From Saccharospirillaceae bacterium (lineage in GTDB: Bacteria > Pseudomonadota > Gammaproteobacteria > Pseudomonadales > Oceanobacteraceae), in the NCBI GenBank assembly GCA_022448365.1, contig JAKVCS010000001.1, positions 682,001 through 746,000 of the forward strand: a DNA stretch of 64,000 nucleotides, given 5' to 3'. Below, piece after piece: positions 25,400 to 34,317 of this stretch. The translations under genes and the position numbers were made by a program. Numbering within the stretch: the stretch's first letter is position 1; each line of letters starts with the position of its first letter. Under the pieces are notes generated by a model. The model searched no databases, was not told where the DNA came from, and saw only the letters and a list, made by a program, of their open reading frames with translations.

Positions 25400-26467
25400 C
25401 TACTCCTGCGACAGCCTCTCAACCGAATCCTCTTTAGGCTGCATCACCGTCGCCAACTTCTGAGCGACAGAAAGCTGGTTTTTATCGCTGGTTTTCGCCT
25501 GAGCTTTTTTCGCTTGTTTTTCAACAGATTCAACAAACTCCAGCACCAGCTCGGCACTTTCATCCGGCGACTCCAGCATCGGCGCATGACCTAAATCCGG
25601 GAAAATAAAGCTGCGACTGTCTGACAGATGTTGTTCAAATACGGCTACGCTGCTGACATCCAGTGCCCGGTCTTTTTCACCCCACAGGATCAATACCGGT
25701 TGATGAATTTGCTGCAGCATCTTCAGGTTATCGTCACTGTTTTTTGCCTGTTCTGCCATAGCGTGAATGTCGGCAAAAATCTTGGTATTAATTGCTTGGC
25801 GCGCCTGAGCGCGACGAGCCAGCACATTGCTAGCAGGCCATGGAAGAAACGGCTGTTTAACCATTGCAAAATTGCGTAACGCATCGAAGTCTTCAACGCT
25901 GTTAACGATCAGAGGGTTTTTGCCGCCGTTATCGATGATTTTCTGAAGGTCGGATTTCTTCGGCGGATGAACGCCTGCCGCGTCAATTAAGGTAATGGAT
26001 TGCACCTTATCCGGGCGGCCGTAGCTGTACATCAACGCAATTCCTCCCCCCATAGAATTGCCCATTATGTGCAGATCGTTAAGCGCCAATGCTTCAGTGA
26101 AACCATCCAGCCATACTGCCTGCTGCACAAAATCATAAGTGAACTCGGGGTTGTAACTGGTTTCACCGTGGCCCGGTAAATCCGGGGCAATCACCCGATA
26201 ATCATCAAAACTGCGAGCGAATCGTAGCCAGTTATCTTTATCCACAGCAAAACCATGCAGCATCAGCAGTACCGGTTTACTGCCATCCTCCGGTGCGGAA
26301 TCGAGATAAGTCCAATCATGATCAGCCACAGACATGTGCTGGAGTTCCAGACCAGACATTGAGCGTTCAACTTTAAGACCTGCGTCAAACAAAGAATCCT
26401 GCACATGGACACAGGCAGTAAGCGAGATAAGACTGACGACCAAGAGCAGTCGGATGATACGTAACAT
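25400..26467 (-). CDS. Lipoprotein alpha/beta hydrolase (lipase/esterase)
   Basis: A 355-residue alpha/beta hydrolase with a lipoprotein signal (lipobox LTAC, Cys19), so it is probably attached to the cell envelope. The catalytic triad can be placed: S138 in MGNSMGGG, D266 in WGEKDRALD and H294 in DLGHAPML. HGFAVDKDNW (71-80) supplies the oxyanion side. The overall form resembles the Psychrobacter/Moraxella Lip3-type lipases. A C-terminal extension of about 45 charged residues follows the core. It is on the minus strand, 55 bases downstream of the tadA stop, and has its own terminator. The lipid substrate is not evident. Confidence 0.85.
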   Translation of the reverse strand: MLRIIRLLLVVSLISLTACVHVQDSLFDAGLKVERSMSGLELQHMSVADHDWTYLDSAPEDGSKPVLLMLHGFAVDKDNWLRFARSFDDYRVIAPDLPGHGETSYNPEFTYDFVQQAVWLDGFTEALALNDLHIMGNSMGGGIALMYSYGRPDKVQSITLIDAAGVHPPKKSDLQKIIDNGGKNPLIVNSVEDFDALRNFAMVKQPFLPWPASNVLARRAQARQAINTKIFADIHAMAEQAKNSDDNLKMLQQIHQPVLILWGEKDRALDVSSVAVFEQHLSDSRSFIFPDLGHAPMLESPDESAELVLEFVESVEKQAKKAQAKTSDKNQLSVAQKLATVMQPKEDSVERLSQE

Positions 26468-26522
26468 TGTTTGTTCCCTGAGTATGGTGATTTTTTATTG
26501 TATATAGCCACCAACCCAGACG

Positions 26523-27059
26523 TTATTTTCCGGTTGGTGGTGTCCGTTGCTTCAGGCGTTTTTTCGCCGCCCGCCGCATCGCGAAGAATTCAGACATAAT
26601 AGCGGAACATTCAACCGCCAGTACACCACTGGTGCGCTCAATGGCGTGATTAAAGAAAGGTTGATCTAATAGCGCCATGGCACTTTCTACAGCGCCGGAT
26701 TTTGGTTCGGTAGTGCCATAAACAAGCCTTTGAATACGACTGTGAATCAGCAATCCCGAGCACATAGTGCAGGGTTCAACGGTGACATACAGCGTCGCAC
26801 CAGACAACCGGTAATTACCGATATTTTTTGCCGCATCACGTAATGCCACCATCTCTGCGTGAGCACTCGGATCAAGGGAAGTAATCGGCTGATTGTAACC
26901 ACGCCCAATGATCTCACCGTCCAATACCACTACCGCACCAACGGGCACCTCACCAGCGTCAAATGCCAACTGTGCCTGAAACAAGGCCTGCTGCATAAAA
27001 AATGAATCAGAATGCTCACGCGGTTCGGACAAATGGATGTCGGACAAGGTTTTGGCCAT
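26523..27059 (-). CDS. tadA: tRNA-specific adenosine deaminase
   Basis: TadA converts A34 of tRNA-Arg(ACG) to inosine and is usually essential. The zinc and catalytic motifs are HAEM (with the proton-shuttling Glu) and PCTMCSG. The GAVVVLDGEIIGRGYN strand is typical. I choose ATG at 27059 (MAKTLSDIHL), giving 178 residues, close to the usual length; a frame extending to 27152 adds 31 residues with no homologous look. The C-terminal end is basic (KKRLKQR), as expected for tRNA contact. It lies upstream of the lipoprotein hydrolase on the same strand. Confidence 0.95.
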   Translation of the reverse strand: MAKTLSDIHLSEPREHSDSFFMQQALFQAQLAFDAGEVPVGAVVVLDGEIIGRGYNQPITSLDPSAHAEMVALRDAAKNIGNYRLSGATLYVTVEPCTMCSGLLIHSRIQRLVYGTTEPKSGAVESAMALLDQPFFNHAIERTSGVLAVECSAIMSEFFAMRRAAKKRLKQRTPPTGK

Positions 27060-27359
27060 CTTTCGCTGAAAAGACGCATCATAAACCACGCGTCGCAGAA
27101 ACGACACCAACGCGCTCAGGGCTAGTGCCTGGCGGCTAACCACTATCTGCAAACCCGATAACCGGACCGTTCAACCATATGACTGCGTCAGATACACACA
27201 AACCTCTGCAGATACAAGCAACACCCTGTTGTTCTGTCCTCGCACATTCTGACGGCTGGCCGCACCTGTTCAATGACGCCAGCATTGGCCATTCATCCCC
27301 TCTTTGGATGCAACAATTGTTGCTAAACTTCGCTGCATTAACAAAAGGGGCAAGTATCT

Positions 27360-27755
27360 ATGTGGACTTTAACGGTAGAACCGCGATTTAACGAGACCGA
27401 TGCGCTGGGGCATATTAACAACACCACCCTGCCGATCTGGTTTGAACAGGCACGTACGCCAATCTTTCGCTATTTCACTCCGGACCTGAACCCGAATGAC
27501 TGGCACCTGATAATTGCCAAAATAGATGTAGAATTTATGGCCGAATTATATCTGCAGCACCCAGTGGAAATTCGCACTTACTTCAGCAAAATCGGAACGT
27601 CATCAATGACAATTGTGCATGAGGCATGGCAACAAGGAAGGATGTGCGCCAAAGGGCACGCCGTTATGGTGCACTATGACCACCAAGAAAAAGGCTCTAA
27701 AGCGATTCCAGCTGGAATCAAAGCCACATTAACCGAGCATCTGGTGGAACTCTAA
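27360..27755 (+). CDS. Acyl-CoA thioesterase, 4HBT/hot-dog family
   Basis: A 131-residue single hot-dog protein of the YbgC/FadM type. The motif FNETDALGHINNTTLPIWFEQAR (two parts, near residues 10-32) contains the active-site Asp and the His-Ile-Asn-Asn loop of this class. Such enzymes hydrolyse acyl-CoA thioesters. An AAGGGG ribosome site lies 10 bases before the ATG. The gene is divergent from tadA and is followed by a hairpin. The chain-length preference cannot be read from the sequence. Confidence 0.88.
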   Translation: MWTLTVEPRFNETDALGHINNTTLPIWFEQARTPIFRYFTPDLNPNDWHLIIAKIDVEFMAELYLQHPVEIRTYFSKIGTSSMTIVHEAWQQGRMCAKGHAVMVHYDHQEKGSKAIPAGIKATLTEHLVEL

Positions 27756-27766
27756 TCACCTTGAAT

Positions 27767-27793
27767 CAGCCCGGAATTCTGGGGTCCGGGCTG
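27767..27793 (+). terminator. Hairpin after the thioesterase gene
   Basis: CAGCCCGGA (27767-27775) pairs perfectly with TCCGGGCTG (27785-27793). It lies between convergent genes; there is no strong T-run on either side. Confidence 0.5.
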
Positions 27794-27799
27794 CGTTGT

Positions 27800-28045
27800 T
27801 CAGTGTTCCAGAATATCTCGCTTAAAGTCTCCCTTAAACTGGGGGATTTCATGCAGCTCCTGTTCACCCTCCATGCTGAAGTACATTGAGCTTTGTTCCG
27901 GCGGGAATATTTTTACGTTACTCTGAGCACTGATTGGTCGCTGTCCATGCATCATATCTTTTAACATCAGATAGATTTCTTCATAACTTTCAGCCTTCAG
28001 CTCGACTTCCACTTCGGTCATAAAACGAAATGACATTTTAGCCAT
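27800..28045 (-). CDS. Small conserved-looking protein of unknown function
   Basis: An 81-residue protein starting at 28045 (MAKMSFRFM), where AGAGGAG sits at good spacing; the frame extends to 28093 without a ribosome site. It shows beta-alpha-beta character (RFMTEVEVELKAESYEEIYLMLKDMM) and no signal peptide or membrane helix. I do not recognise the family. It is convergent with the thioesterase gene and divergent from the LOG gene. Confidence 0.7.
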   Translation of the reverse strand: MAKMSFRFMTEVEVELKAESYEEIYLMLKDMMHGQRPISAQSNVKIFPPEQSSMYFSMEGEQELHEIPQFKGDFKRDILEH

Positions 28046-28254
28046 GGTTGCTCTCCTCTGCGGGTTCACCGTCAGACTTTTAAGGGGGATCATTTCGAGC
28101 CTAGTTCAGACCCTTTTTTCTCGCGCTGAAAAAATGTGCAATAGCACTACTGAGCCTAATAATTTCGCCATAAAGATTGCTCTGGTATAAGCTTGCACCA
28201 GCAAAATCAATTTATTTGCCAGAACGGCTGGTTAAATCGAAAGAGATTACAGGA

Positions 28255-28821
28255 ATGACAGAACAGGCAATTAAGCGCGTTGCTATTTATTGTGGTGCAA
28301 AACATGGAAATAATCCGGCGTTTGAACAAAGCGCCCGCGATCTTGCCGGCTGGCTGGCAAAAAATAATATGGAGATTGTATATGGTGGTGGCCATACCGG
28401 TTTAATGGGCGTAATCGCTGATGCGGCCTTGGATGCCGGTGGAAAGGTTATTGGTGTCATTCCAGATACGCTCTACCAGCGCGAGGTTGCTCATCAGGGG
28501 CTAACTTGCCTGGAACATGTAGACAGCATGCATGAACGCAAAGCGCGAATGGCTGAGCTGGCAGACGCTTTTATTGCACTGCCGGGCGGAATTGGTACGC
28601 TGGATGAATTAATTGAGGTCTGGTGCTGGGCAGGACTTGGAGATCACGATAAACCCATTATTTGTTTTGATGTCGATGACTTCTGGCAACCGTTTTTTAA
28701 TTTATTAAAACACGTGGAATCGACCGGTTTTTCTCATCACCAAAAGCCGATGTTACGAGCGAATAACTGCGATGAGTTAGCGGCGTTATTTACGTTGAAG
28801 GTAACACCGAAGATCAACTGA
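28255..28821 (+). CDS. LOG-family nucleotide phosphoribohydrolase
   Basis: A 188-residue LOG (Lonely Guy) protein. The family hallmarks are intact: YGGGHTGLMG near residue 42 and LPGGIGTLDE near residue 100, which form the nucleotide-phosphate site and catalytic Arg/Glu region; the MHERKARM helix is also typical. Members hydrolyse N6-modified AMP or plain AMP to base and ribose 5-phosphate. I start it at 28255 (MTEQAIKR), which gives the normal family length; the frame extends 26 residues further upstream with no family likeness. It stands alone between divergent and convergent neighbours. Confidence 0.9.
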   Translation: MTEQAIKRVAIYCGAKHGNNPAFEQSARDLAGWLAKNNMEIVYGGGHTGLMGVIADAALDAGGKVIGVIPDTLYQREVAHQGLTCLEHVDSMHERKARMAELADAFIALPGGIGTLDELIEVWCWAGLGDHDKPIICFDVDDFWQPFFNLLKHVESTGFSHHQKPMLRANNCDELAALFTLKVTPKIN

Positions 28822-28848
28822 AGGCAGACCATCAGCAATCTTTTTCTT

Positions 28849-28888
28849 CAGCGTATCGCAGGTGCAGCTAATCCCCTGCTATACGCTG
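28849..28888. terminator. Hairpin between convergent LOG and antiporter genes
   Basis: Positions 28849-28862 and 28875-28888 pair in 13 of 14 places (left arm CAGCGTATCGCAGG). It lies between two convergent genes. No T-run follows on either strand. Confidence 0.45.
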
Positions 28889-28925
28889 TCACCATCACCA
28901 TGTTGCTTTCCTCTGTAAGTTGAAC

Positions 28926-30488
28926 TCAGTCGGCCAACAATAAATGCTGACTCTCGGCAGCAAATCCTGCTCCAACTTCAGCGTAATAATTGAAGACGAC
29001 GTCGACCCCCAGAGCTAAGAGCTGTTCACGCTCATCCTCATAACGCGCTACCGTAGCCACCTTACCTTGATAATTCGACATTCTCAGCATCTCCAATGTG
29101 CTCAGGATTTCCTGCTGTGACGGTAATGCCAACATCACCAAACGAATATTCTGTGTACAAACCCGTTGCCAGAATTCCATATCATCTGAGTCACCTAACA
29201 CGATCGAAAACCCCTGTTGTTTCAGCTTCTGCACTCGCTCAGGGTCGGATTCAATACCCCAAACCTTCTCACCGTATTCAGGCTGCAATGCGCTGTAAGC
29301 TCCCTTGCCAACCCGTCCCATGCCCAACACCAGCACTTCCGCCCCCACCGGACGATCAAACTTATGATGGGCGCCGTTGCGTTCGAATCGATTAATGCTG
29401 TCTTTGTGAATCGCATAATAGTGGTGCGCTTTGCGATACATAAAGCTCGACAATATAAAAGAAACCGACATCACCAGCGCAATAATCACCAACCAGTCTT
29501 GAGACATCCAACCATTCCCCACACTCAGGTGGGCGACAATCAGACCAAATTCCGAGTAATTGGTCAGCGCCAATGCAGTTAAAAATGATGCGCGCCCAGA
29601 GACTTTGAACGCCAGCAACAGAAAGAAGAACAGCAACAGCTTAACCACCAGCAGTGCCATCAAAATTGCACTTGTTAACGCCATATCCAACGTGGGGAGT
29701 GCGGTGAAACCAATCGACAGAAAAAAGCCTATCAAGAACAAATCCTTAAAACTCATCAAAGATTTATACAATTCAGACGCCTTGGCATGGCTGGCCAGCA
29801 ACATACCGATAATCAGTGCTCCCAGGTCACCTTTCATATCCACCAAATAGAAAAGTTCAGCACCACCTAAGGCCAGAAAAAACCCTGCTAACGATAATAA
29901 CTCTCCGTGACCAGCGCGATTCAGCACCAGGCCAAGAACCGGCTTCATCAACCACAAACCAAGTAATGCCAGCGCCCAATAAGATGGTAACTTACCGGTA
30001 GACACCACCAGAAAAACCACAGCGACAATATCCTGAATAATCAAAATACCCAGCGCCAGTTTACCGTGGCGTACTTTCAGCTCAGACGCCTCTTCCAGCA
30101 TCTTCACCACACAGACAGTAGAAGAAAAACTCAGCGCAAAACCAATCAATGCCTGGGTATGCAGTGGCACATCAAAATAATGACTCACCCCTAACCAGCC
30201 AGCCATCGAAATAATGGCCATTAACAGCCCGACCCATAATCCGGTATGAAGCGCAGAACTGGCCCACACCTCCGGTTTAATCAGAGCCTTGACGTTAATC
30301 TTTAACCCAATGGTAAACAGCATCAGAGTGATGCCCATATTGGCCAGTGTTTCCAGGCTTTCGGCCGGTTCAACGCCCACTGCGTGCAAAACAAAACCGG
30401 CCGCTAAATAACCGACTAACGGTGGCATACTCAATTGTTTAACGCCGAAGCCACACAGAAAGGCGACCAGAATCCAGAGAAAGTCCAT
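28926..30488 (-). CDS. CPA2-family cation/proton antiporter with RCK domain
   Basis: A 520-residue KefB/KefC-like protein. Residues 1-360 form about 12 membrane helices of a sodium/proton-exchanger fold, with FALSFSSTVCVVKMLEE and the MKGDLGALIIGMLLA segment typical of CPA2 members. Residues about 385-510 are an RCK_N nucleotide-binding domain, with the GMGRVGKG turn and an acidic residue after the second strand (GIESDPERV). It probably exchanges potassium or sodium for protons under nucleotide control. There is no RCK_C domain and no adjacent KefF/KefG partner. Transcription is divergent from the DUF924 gene. Confidence 0.9.
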   Translation of the reverse strand: MDFLWILVAFLCGFGVKQLSMPPLVGYLAAGFVLHAVGVEPAESLETLANMGITLMLFTIGLKINVKALIKPEVWASSALHTGLWVGLLMAIISMAGWLGVSHYFDVPLHTQALIGFALSFSSTVCVVKMLEEASELKVRHGKLALGILIIQDIVAVVFLVVSTGKLPSYWALALLGLWLMKPVLGLVLNRAGHGELLSLAGFFLALGGAELFYLVDMKGDLGALIIGMLLASHAKASELYKSLMSFKDLFLIGFFLSIGFTALPTLDMALTSAILMALLVVKLLLFFFLLLAFKVSGRASFLTALALTNYSEFGLIVAHLSVGNGWMSQDWLVIIALVMSVSFILSSFMYRKAHHYYAIHKDSINRFERNGAHHKFDRPVGAEVLVLGMGRVGKGAYSALQPEYGEKVWGIESDPERVQKLKQQGFSIVLGDSDDMEFWQRVCTQNIRLVMLALPSQQEILSTLEMLRMSNYQGKVATVARYEDEREQLLALGVDVVFNYYAEVGAGFAAESQHLLLAD

Positions 30489-30562
30489 AAATAAGATAAA
30501 ACAGTATTCAAAATCAGATGGGCGTATAGTATCCCACAGACTTATATAACGGCAGCGCAGAA

Positions 30563-31180
30563 ATGGATAAACACAACATTCTCGACTTCTGGTTTGACGC
30601 AGCTCAGGATAATAGCGCTGTGGCGTTAAGCGATGATGACATCAGCAAACGCCAGTCGGCGCTCTGGTGGCAGAAAAACCCGGCGGTCGATACCGATATT
30701 CGTCAACGTTTTGAGCCGGTATTAAAAGCGCTGTTACGCGGCCAGTTTAATGACTGGTTAGAAGATGCCGAAGGCAGGCTGGCTGCCATCATTGTGTTGG
30801 ATCAATTCAGCCGCAATATGTACCGCAACAGCGCGCTGTCATACACCCAGGACAGCCTGGCTCTGCACTGGTGCCTGGAAGGCATTCGCCTCGGCCACGA
30901 CAAGCAGTTACGTCCGATTCAGCGAGTATTCTTCTATATGCCGCTGGAACACGCCGAGAGTCCCCAGATGCAAGCTTTGTGTCTGGAAAAGTTTCAGCAG
31001 CTGAAAGCCGATTCACCCGACTCTTTCGAGTCAGCCGCCGATGGCTTTATCGACTTTGCCCGAAGGCATCAGGTTATTGTGGATCGCTTCGGGCACTTCC
31101 CACATCGAAACGCCATTCTGGGACGTGAAAGCACTACCGAGGAAATCGAGTTTCTGCAGCAGCCCGGCTCGGGATTCTAA
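30563..31180 (+). CDS. DUF924-family protein
   Basis: A 205-residue member of DUF924. Typical family segments are ILDFWFD at the N-terminus, LWWQKNPAVDTDIRQRF, VLDQFSRNMYR near residue 77, and FFYMPLEHAES near residue 125. The protein is mostly helical, soluble and TPR-like. Its biochemical function has not been established to my knowledge. It stands alone, divergent from the antiporter gene. Confidence 0.9.
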   Translation: MDKHNILDFWFDAAQDNSAVALSDDDISKRQSALWWQKNPAVDTDIRQRFEPVLKALLRGQFNDWLEDAEGRLAAIIVLDQFSRNMYRNSALSYTQDSLALHWCLEGIRLGHDKQLRPIQRVFFYMPLEHAESPQMQALCLEKFQQLKADSPDSFESAADGFIDFARRHQVIVDRFGHFPHRNAILGRESTTEEIEFLQQPGSGF

Positions 31181-31320
31181 TTACCGCCGCCAATAAAGAC
31201 ACCCATCGCGCTTCATTTGCCTGCAAAGTGGCGGAATATTCCCTGTTTACTTAGTAGTACTTTCGTGCAAAATCACACCATCTAACAATAACACCGATGC
31301 AACTATCCTCAGGGAAGCTT

Positions 31321-33381
31321 ATGTCTATCCGACTTCTGGGCCTGCTGGCACTCACAACCGTGCTAAGCGCCTGCAGCACACAACAGACCTTTACCATTGA
31401 TCAGCCGCGAGCCGCTGCCGTTGCAACGGAGGAAACCGCTACCGCAGCCGCTGTTGCTGTCGATATCACACCGCCTCCGGGCATTGCCAAAGGCGCATAT
31501 TCGATTCTGGGTAACAAGGCGATTGGTTTCCGTACCCGTTTAAAAGCCCGAATCTTTTACCTCAACGATGGTAAAGGCCAATCGATTGCGATGATTCAGG
31601 GAGACCTGGCAGGCAGTTCGCTGCTGATGCATCACAAGGTGGCCGCATTAGTCGCAGAAAAAACGGGTCTGAAGCCCGGTGATATTTTTATCACCGGTAC
31701 ACACAGCCACTCGTCGTTTGGTAACCATTTTCATAATGACTTCTACAACAAGCACTTCTCCAGTATTCAGGGTCTGGAGCCTGAGCTGTTGGAAGAAATC
31801 AGCAACCGCATCGCCGCAGGTGTTTTACAAGCACATAAACAGCGCCGTCCGGCAAAAGTCGCAACCGGCCGCAAAGACATATATGGCTATAACCGCAACC
31901 GCATGCTGGAAGCGTATCGTTTAAACCCCGGTAAAGGTGATCTGGACTTAGAAGACCCGGAAACCAAATTTAAGGAAGTCAATCCGTCCCTGTATATGGT
32001 GCGCATTGATGCGCTGGACGACGATGGCCAGTACAAGCCACTGGGAGCTTTCTCCAGTTTCTCTGTTCATGGCACCGTCATCAGTGCACCGGTTCGTGTC
32101 TACAATGGCGATTTATTTGCCTACGCCCAACGCGAATTAGAATGGGATATCCAGAACAAATATCAGCCAAGCTGGCAGGTACTGCATGGCATGACCACTG
32201 GCACTCAAGGGGATATGGCACCAGCGGTAAAAGAAGGCGACAACTACTTTTCACACGCCGATGTGGACTTTGTTGCAGCACGAGAGTTAGGCATCGGTAT
32301 CGGTAAAGAAGCCATTGCCTTGTTCAACTCGCTGGAAAAAGACCTTAGCCAGGACGTGACCGTTGCCAGTGCAGCACGTGAAGTTAATATTCGTGATAAC
32401 AATAAAATTGCCGATGTTGAATTATGTGACACACCGTATGTCGGCACAGCCACTGCCGGCGGTGCGTACGAGCGTCGCAGTCCGTGGTTAAGTGTTCTGC
32501 CAACGTTACGCGGCGGCTGGGGATCAAAACGTTTGTGGTTCGGTACAGATGGCTGCCAGGGCAATAAGCGTATTCTCGGGACCAGCTGGTTCCAGCCCCT
32601 GTTGGAGCCAACAGATTCGTTCCCTACGACGGTGTTATTTCAGATTGTCCGTGTCAACGATACTCTGATTATGCCGCTGCCCTTTGAGATGACCACACAA
32701 TCCGGTTTACGCGCTGCGGCCAAGGTAAAAAAAGAATTTAATGCCAATGGCAAAAAAATAGAGCACAGCTGGGTAACCAGCGTAGCCAACGGTTATTTTG
32801 GCTATTCGGTCACTCCGGAGGAGTACCAGTATCAATCCTATGAAGGTGGCTCAACGATGTACGGCCAATACTCCACGCCCTACATCAGCGCACAGTTACA
32901 GCAACTGGCGAAAGATTTTAATACTCAGGGTGAAGTGGAAGAAATGATGTCCAACTGGACCTACACACTGAACATCACCGATATGATGCCAGTCGAGCAA
33001 GCAGCAACCGGCTCGGAGAAAATATTGCAGCAAGCCGAATTTGTTGATACCGACGAAGCCAATGAGGAAGACTATTACGCGGTACGCTTCCTTGGCGTCA
33101 ATGCTTCAAAAATTAATCTGCACCAGCCATTGGCGCATATCGAAATAAAAGGCGATAACGGTTGGCAGCCACTGGCGGTTGGGAAACACATCATCAATGA
33201 TCAGGGCTACGATGTTGAAGTGCGTTTAACGGACGAAGAAGATCAGGGGATGGCAGAGTATGAAGTGCGCTGGTACAACCCACAAGCCGCTCAAGCGCAG
33301 GCAGCCGGCAAACAATATCGCTTTGTTATTCAGCGTCGTTTAGCGGACAGACCGTTGGTTTCAGAGGTCGTGACTCTGTAA
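31321..33381 (+). CDS. Neutral/alkaline ceramidase-family lipoprotein
   Basis: A 686-residue protein, started at ATG 31321 because AGGGAAG lies just upstream; the frame opens 24 bases earlier. It has a lipobox (LSAC). The N-terminal ceramidase pattern is clear: VDITPPPGIAKGAYS, GDLAGSSLLMH and GTHSHSSFGNHFHND, with a zinc-ligand His in SFSVHGT. The expected Glu ligand is in PFEMTTQSG and the Tyr ligand in GYSVTPEEYQYQSYEGGST. The nucleophile region reads QGDMAPA, where characterised ceramidases have Ser in the GNMSPN/GDVSPN motif, so the catalytic Ser appears to be Ala. It may be inactive, use another mechanism, or act on another amide. It is convergent with the arsenic operon. The fold call is firm; the activity call is not. 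Confidence 0.85.
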   Translation: MSIRLLGLLALTTVLSACSTQQTFTIDQPRAAAVATEETATAAAVAVDITPPPGIAKGAYSILGNKAIGFRTRLKARIFYLNDGKGQSIAMIQGDLAGSSLLMHHKVAALVAEKTGLKPGDIFITGTHSHSSFGNHFHNDFYNKHFSSIQGLEPELLEEISNRIAAGVLQAHKQRRPAKVATGRKDIYGYNRNRMLEAYRLNPGKGDLDLEDPETKFKEVNPSLYMVRIDALDDDGQYKPLGAFSSFSVHGTVISAPVRVYNGDLFAYAQRELEWDIQNKYQPSWQVLHGMTTGTQGDMAPAVKEGDNYFSHADVDFVAARELGIGIGKEAIALFNSLEKDLSQDVTVASAAREVNIRDNNKIADVELCDTPYVGTATAGGAYERRSPWLSVLPTLRGGWGSKRLWFGTDGCQGNKRILGTSWFQPLLEPTDSFPTTVLFQIVRVNDTLIMPLPFEMTTQSGLRAAAKVKKEFNANGKKIEHSWVTSVANGYFGYSVTPEEYQYQSYEGGSTMYGQYSTPYISAQLQQLAKDFNTQGEVEEMMSNWTYTLNITDMMPVEQAATGSEKILQQAEFVDTDEANEEDYYAVRFLGVNASKINLHQPLAHIEIKGDNGWQPLAVGKHIINDQGYDVEVRLTDEEDQGMAEYEVRWYNPQAAQAQAAGKQYRFVIQRRLADRPLVSEVVTL

Positions 33382-33425
33382 TCCGCGGTACATTCTGATC
33401 TCACAATAGAGCCTGATATTTTTGC

Positions 33426-33465
33426 AGTAACAGCACCGGATATTAAAACATCCGGTGCCGTTACT
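33426..33465. terminator. Long hairpin between the ceramidase-like gene and arsH
   Basis: Positions 33426-33441 and 33450-33465 pair in 15 of 16 places around an 8-base loop. It lies between convergent genes and could act on both transcripts, though T-runs are weak. Confidence 0.5.
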
Positions 33466-33477
33466 GTTCAGGAGAAA

Positions 33478-34203
33478 TCAGATCGAGCGCTGATTAACAC
33501 GCTTCATTAATTCTTCCGCACTTTCCTTTCGTTCAGAATAACGATCAACCAGGTAATCACTGCGGTCACGAACCAGATAAGTGAACTTCACCAACTCTTC
33601 AAGTACATCAACAATACGGTCGTAATAACCCGACGGCTTCATCCGGTCATTATCATCAAACTCCGTCCAGGCTTTGGCGACAGAAGACTGATTCGGGATG
33701 GTTAACATACGCATCCAACGCCCTAACACGCGCAGTTGATTGACCACATTAAACGATTGCGAACCACCACAAACCTGCATCACTGCCAGGGTTTTCCCCT
33801 GGGTGGGGCGAACGGCACCCAACGATAGCGGAATCCAGTCAATCTGAGATTTCATAATGCCTGTCATTGCACCATGACGCTCAGGCGAACACCACACCAT
33901 ACCCTCACTCCACTGCACTAACTCACGCAGTTCCTGAACCTTTTCGTGCTCTGCGTCAGCATCATCCGGCAGCGGTAAACCCGACGGATTAAAGATACGG
34001 GTTTCTGCACCCATCTTTTCTAAAATACGGGCACTTTCCTCTACCACTAAACGAGAGAAAGAACGTTCACGTAATGAGCCATACAATAATAAAATTCGTG
34101 GCTTATGTTCGCTTATGGAATCAGCGAATACCTTTTCCTGAGTTGGAACCTGAAAACAATCGTCAACCAGATTGGCTGGTTCCTGTTTTTTTAAATCTGT
34201 CAT
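33478..34203 (-). CDS. arsH: Arsenical resistance protein ArsH
   Basis: A 241-residue NADPH-dependent FMN reductase of the ArsH family, known to oxidise trivalent methylarsenicals. The FMN-binding loop [10 protein letters not shown] (near residue 42) and the [18 protein letters not shown] segment are typical. I start it at 34203 (MTDLKKQEP), since the upstream extension to 34299 runs through an inverted repeat. It is the last gene of arsR-arsC-acr3-arsH. The C-terminal [20 protein letters not shown] helix is also family-typical. Confidence 0.95.
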   Translation of the reverse strand: MTDLKKQEPANLVDDCFQVPTQEKVFADSISEHKPRILLLYGSLRERSFSRLVVEESARILEKMGAETRIFNPSGLPLPDDADAEHEKVQELRELVQWSEGMVWCSPERHGAMTGIMKSQIDWIPLSLGAVRPTQGKTLAVMQVCGGSQSFNVVNQLRVLGRWMRMLTIPNQSSVAKAWTEFDDNDRMKPSGYYDRIVDVLEELVKFTYLVRDRSDYLVDRYSERKESAEELMKRVNQRSI

Positions 34204-34230
34204 ATTGAATAAACTCTTATAACGGCGGAA

Positions 34231-34296
34231 GGCGCTTCGCTTGTTCACCCTACGATCACATAATTCAATTTGTGTAGGCAGGGTAAGCGAAGCGCC
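34231..34296. repeat. Inverted repeat element between acr3 and arsH
   Basis: A perfect 12-base inverted repeat, GGCGCTTCGCTT (34231-34242) with AAGCGAAGCGCC (34285-34296), and an inner CCTAC/GTAGG pair (34249-34253 with 34274-34278). The shape and the GAAGCGCC core resemble the short palindromic repeats scattered in many proteobacterial genomes. It interrupts the ars operon and may lower arsH expression. Confidence 0.6.
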
Positions 34297-34317
34297 CACG
34301 GGATTTCTGATATTTGA

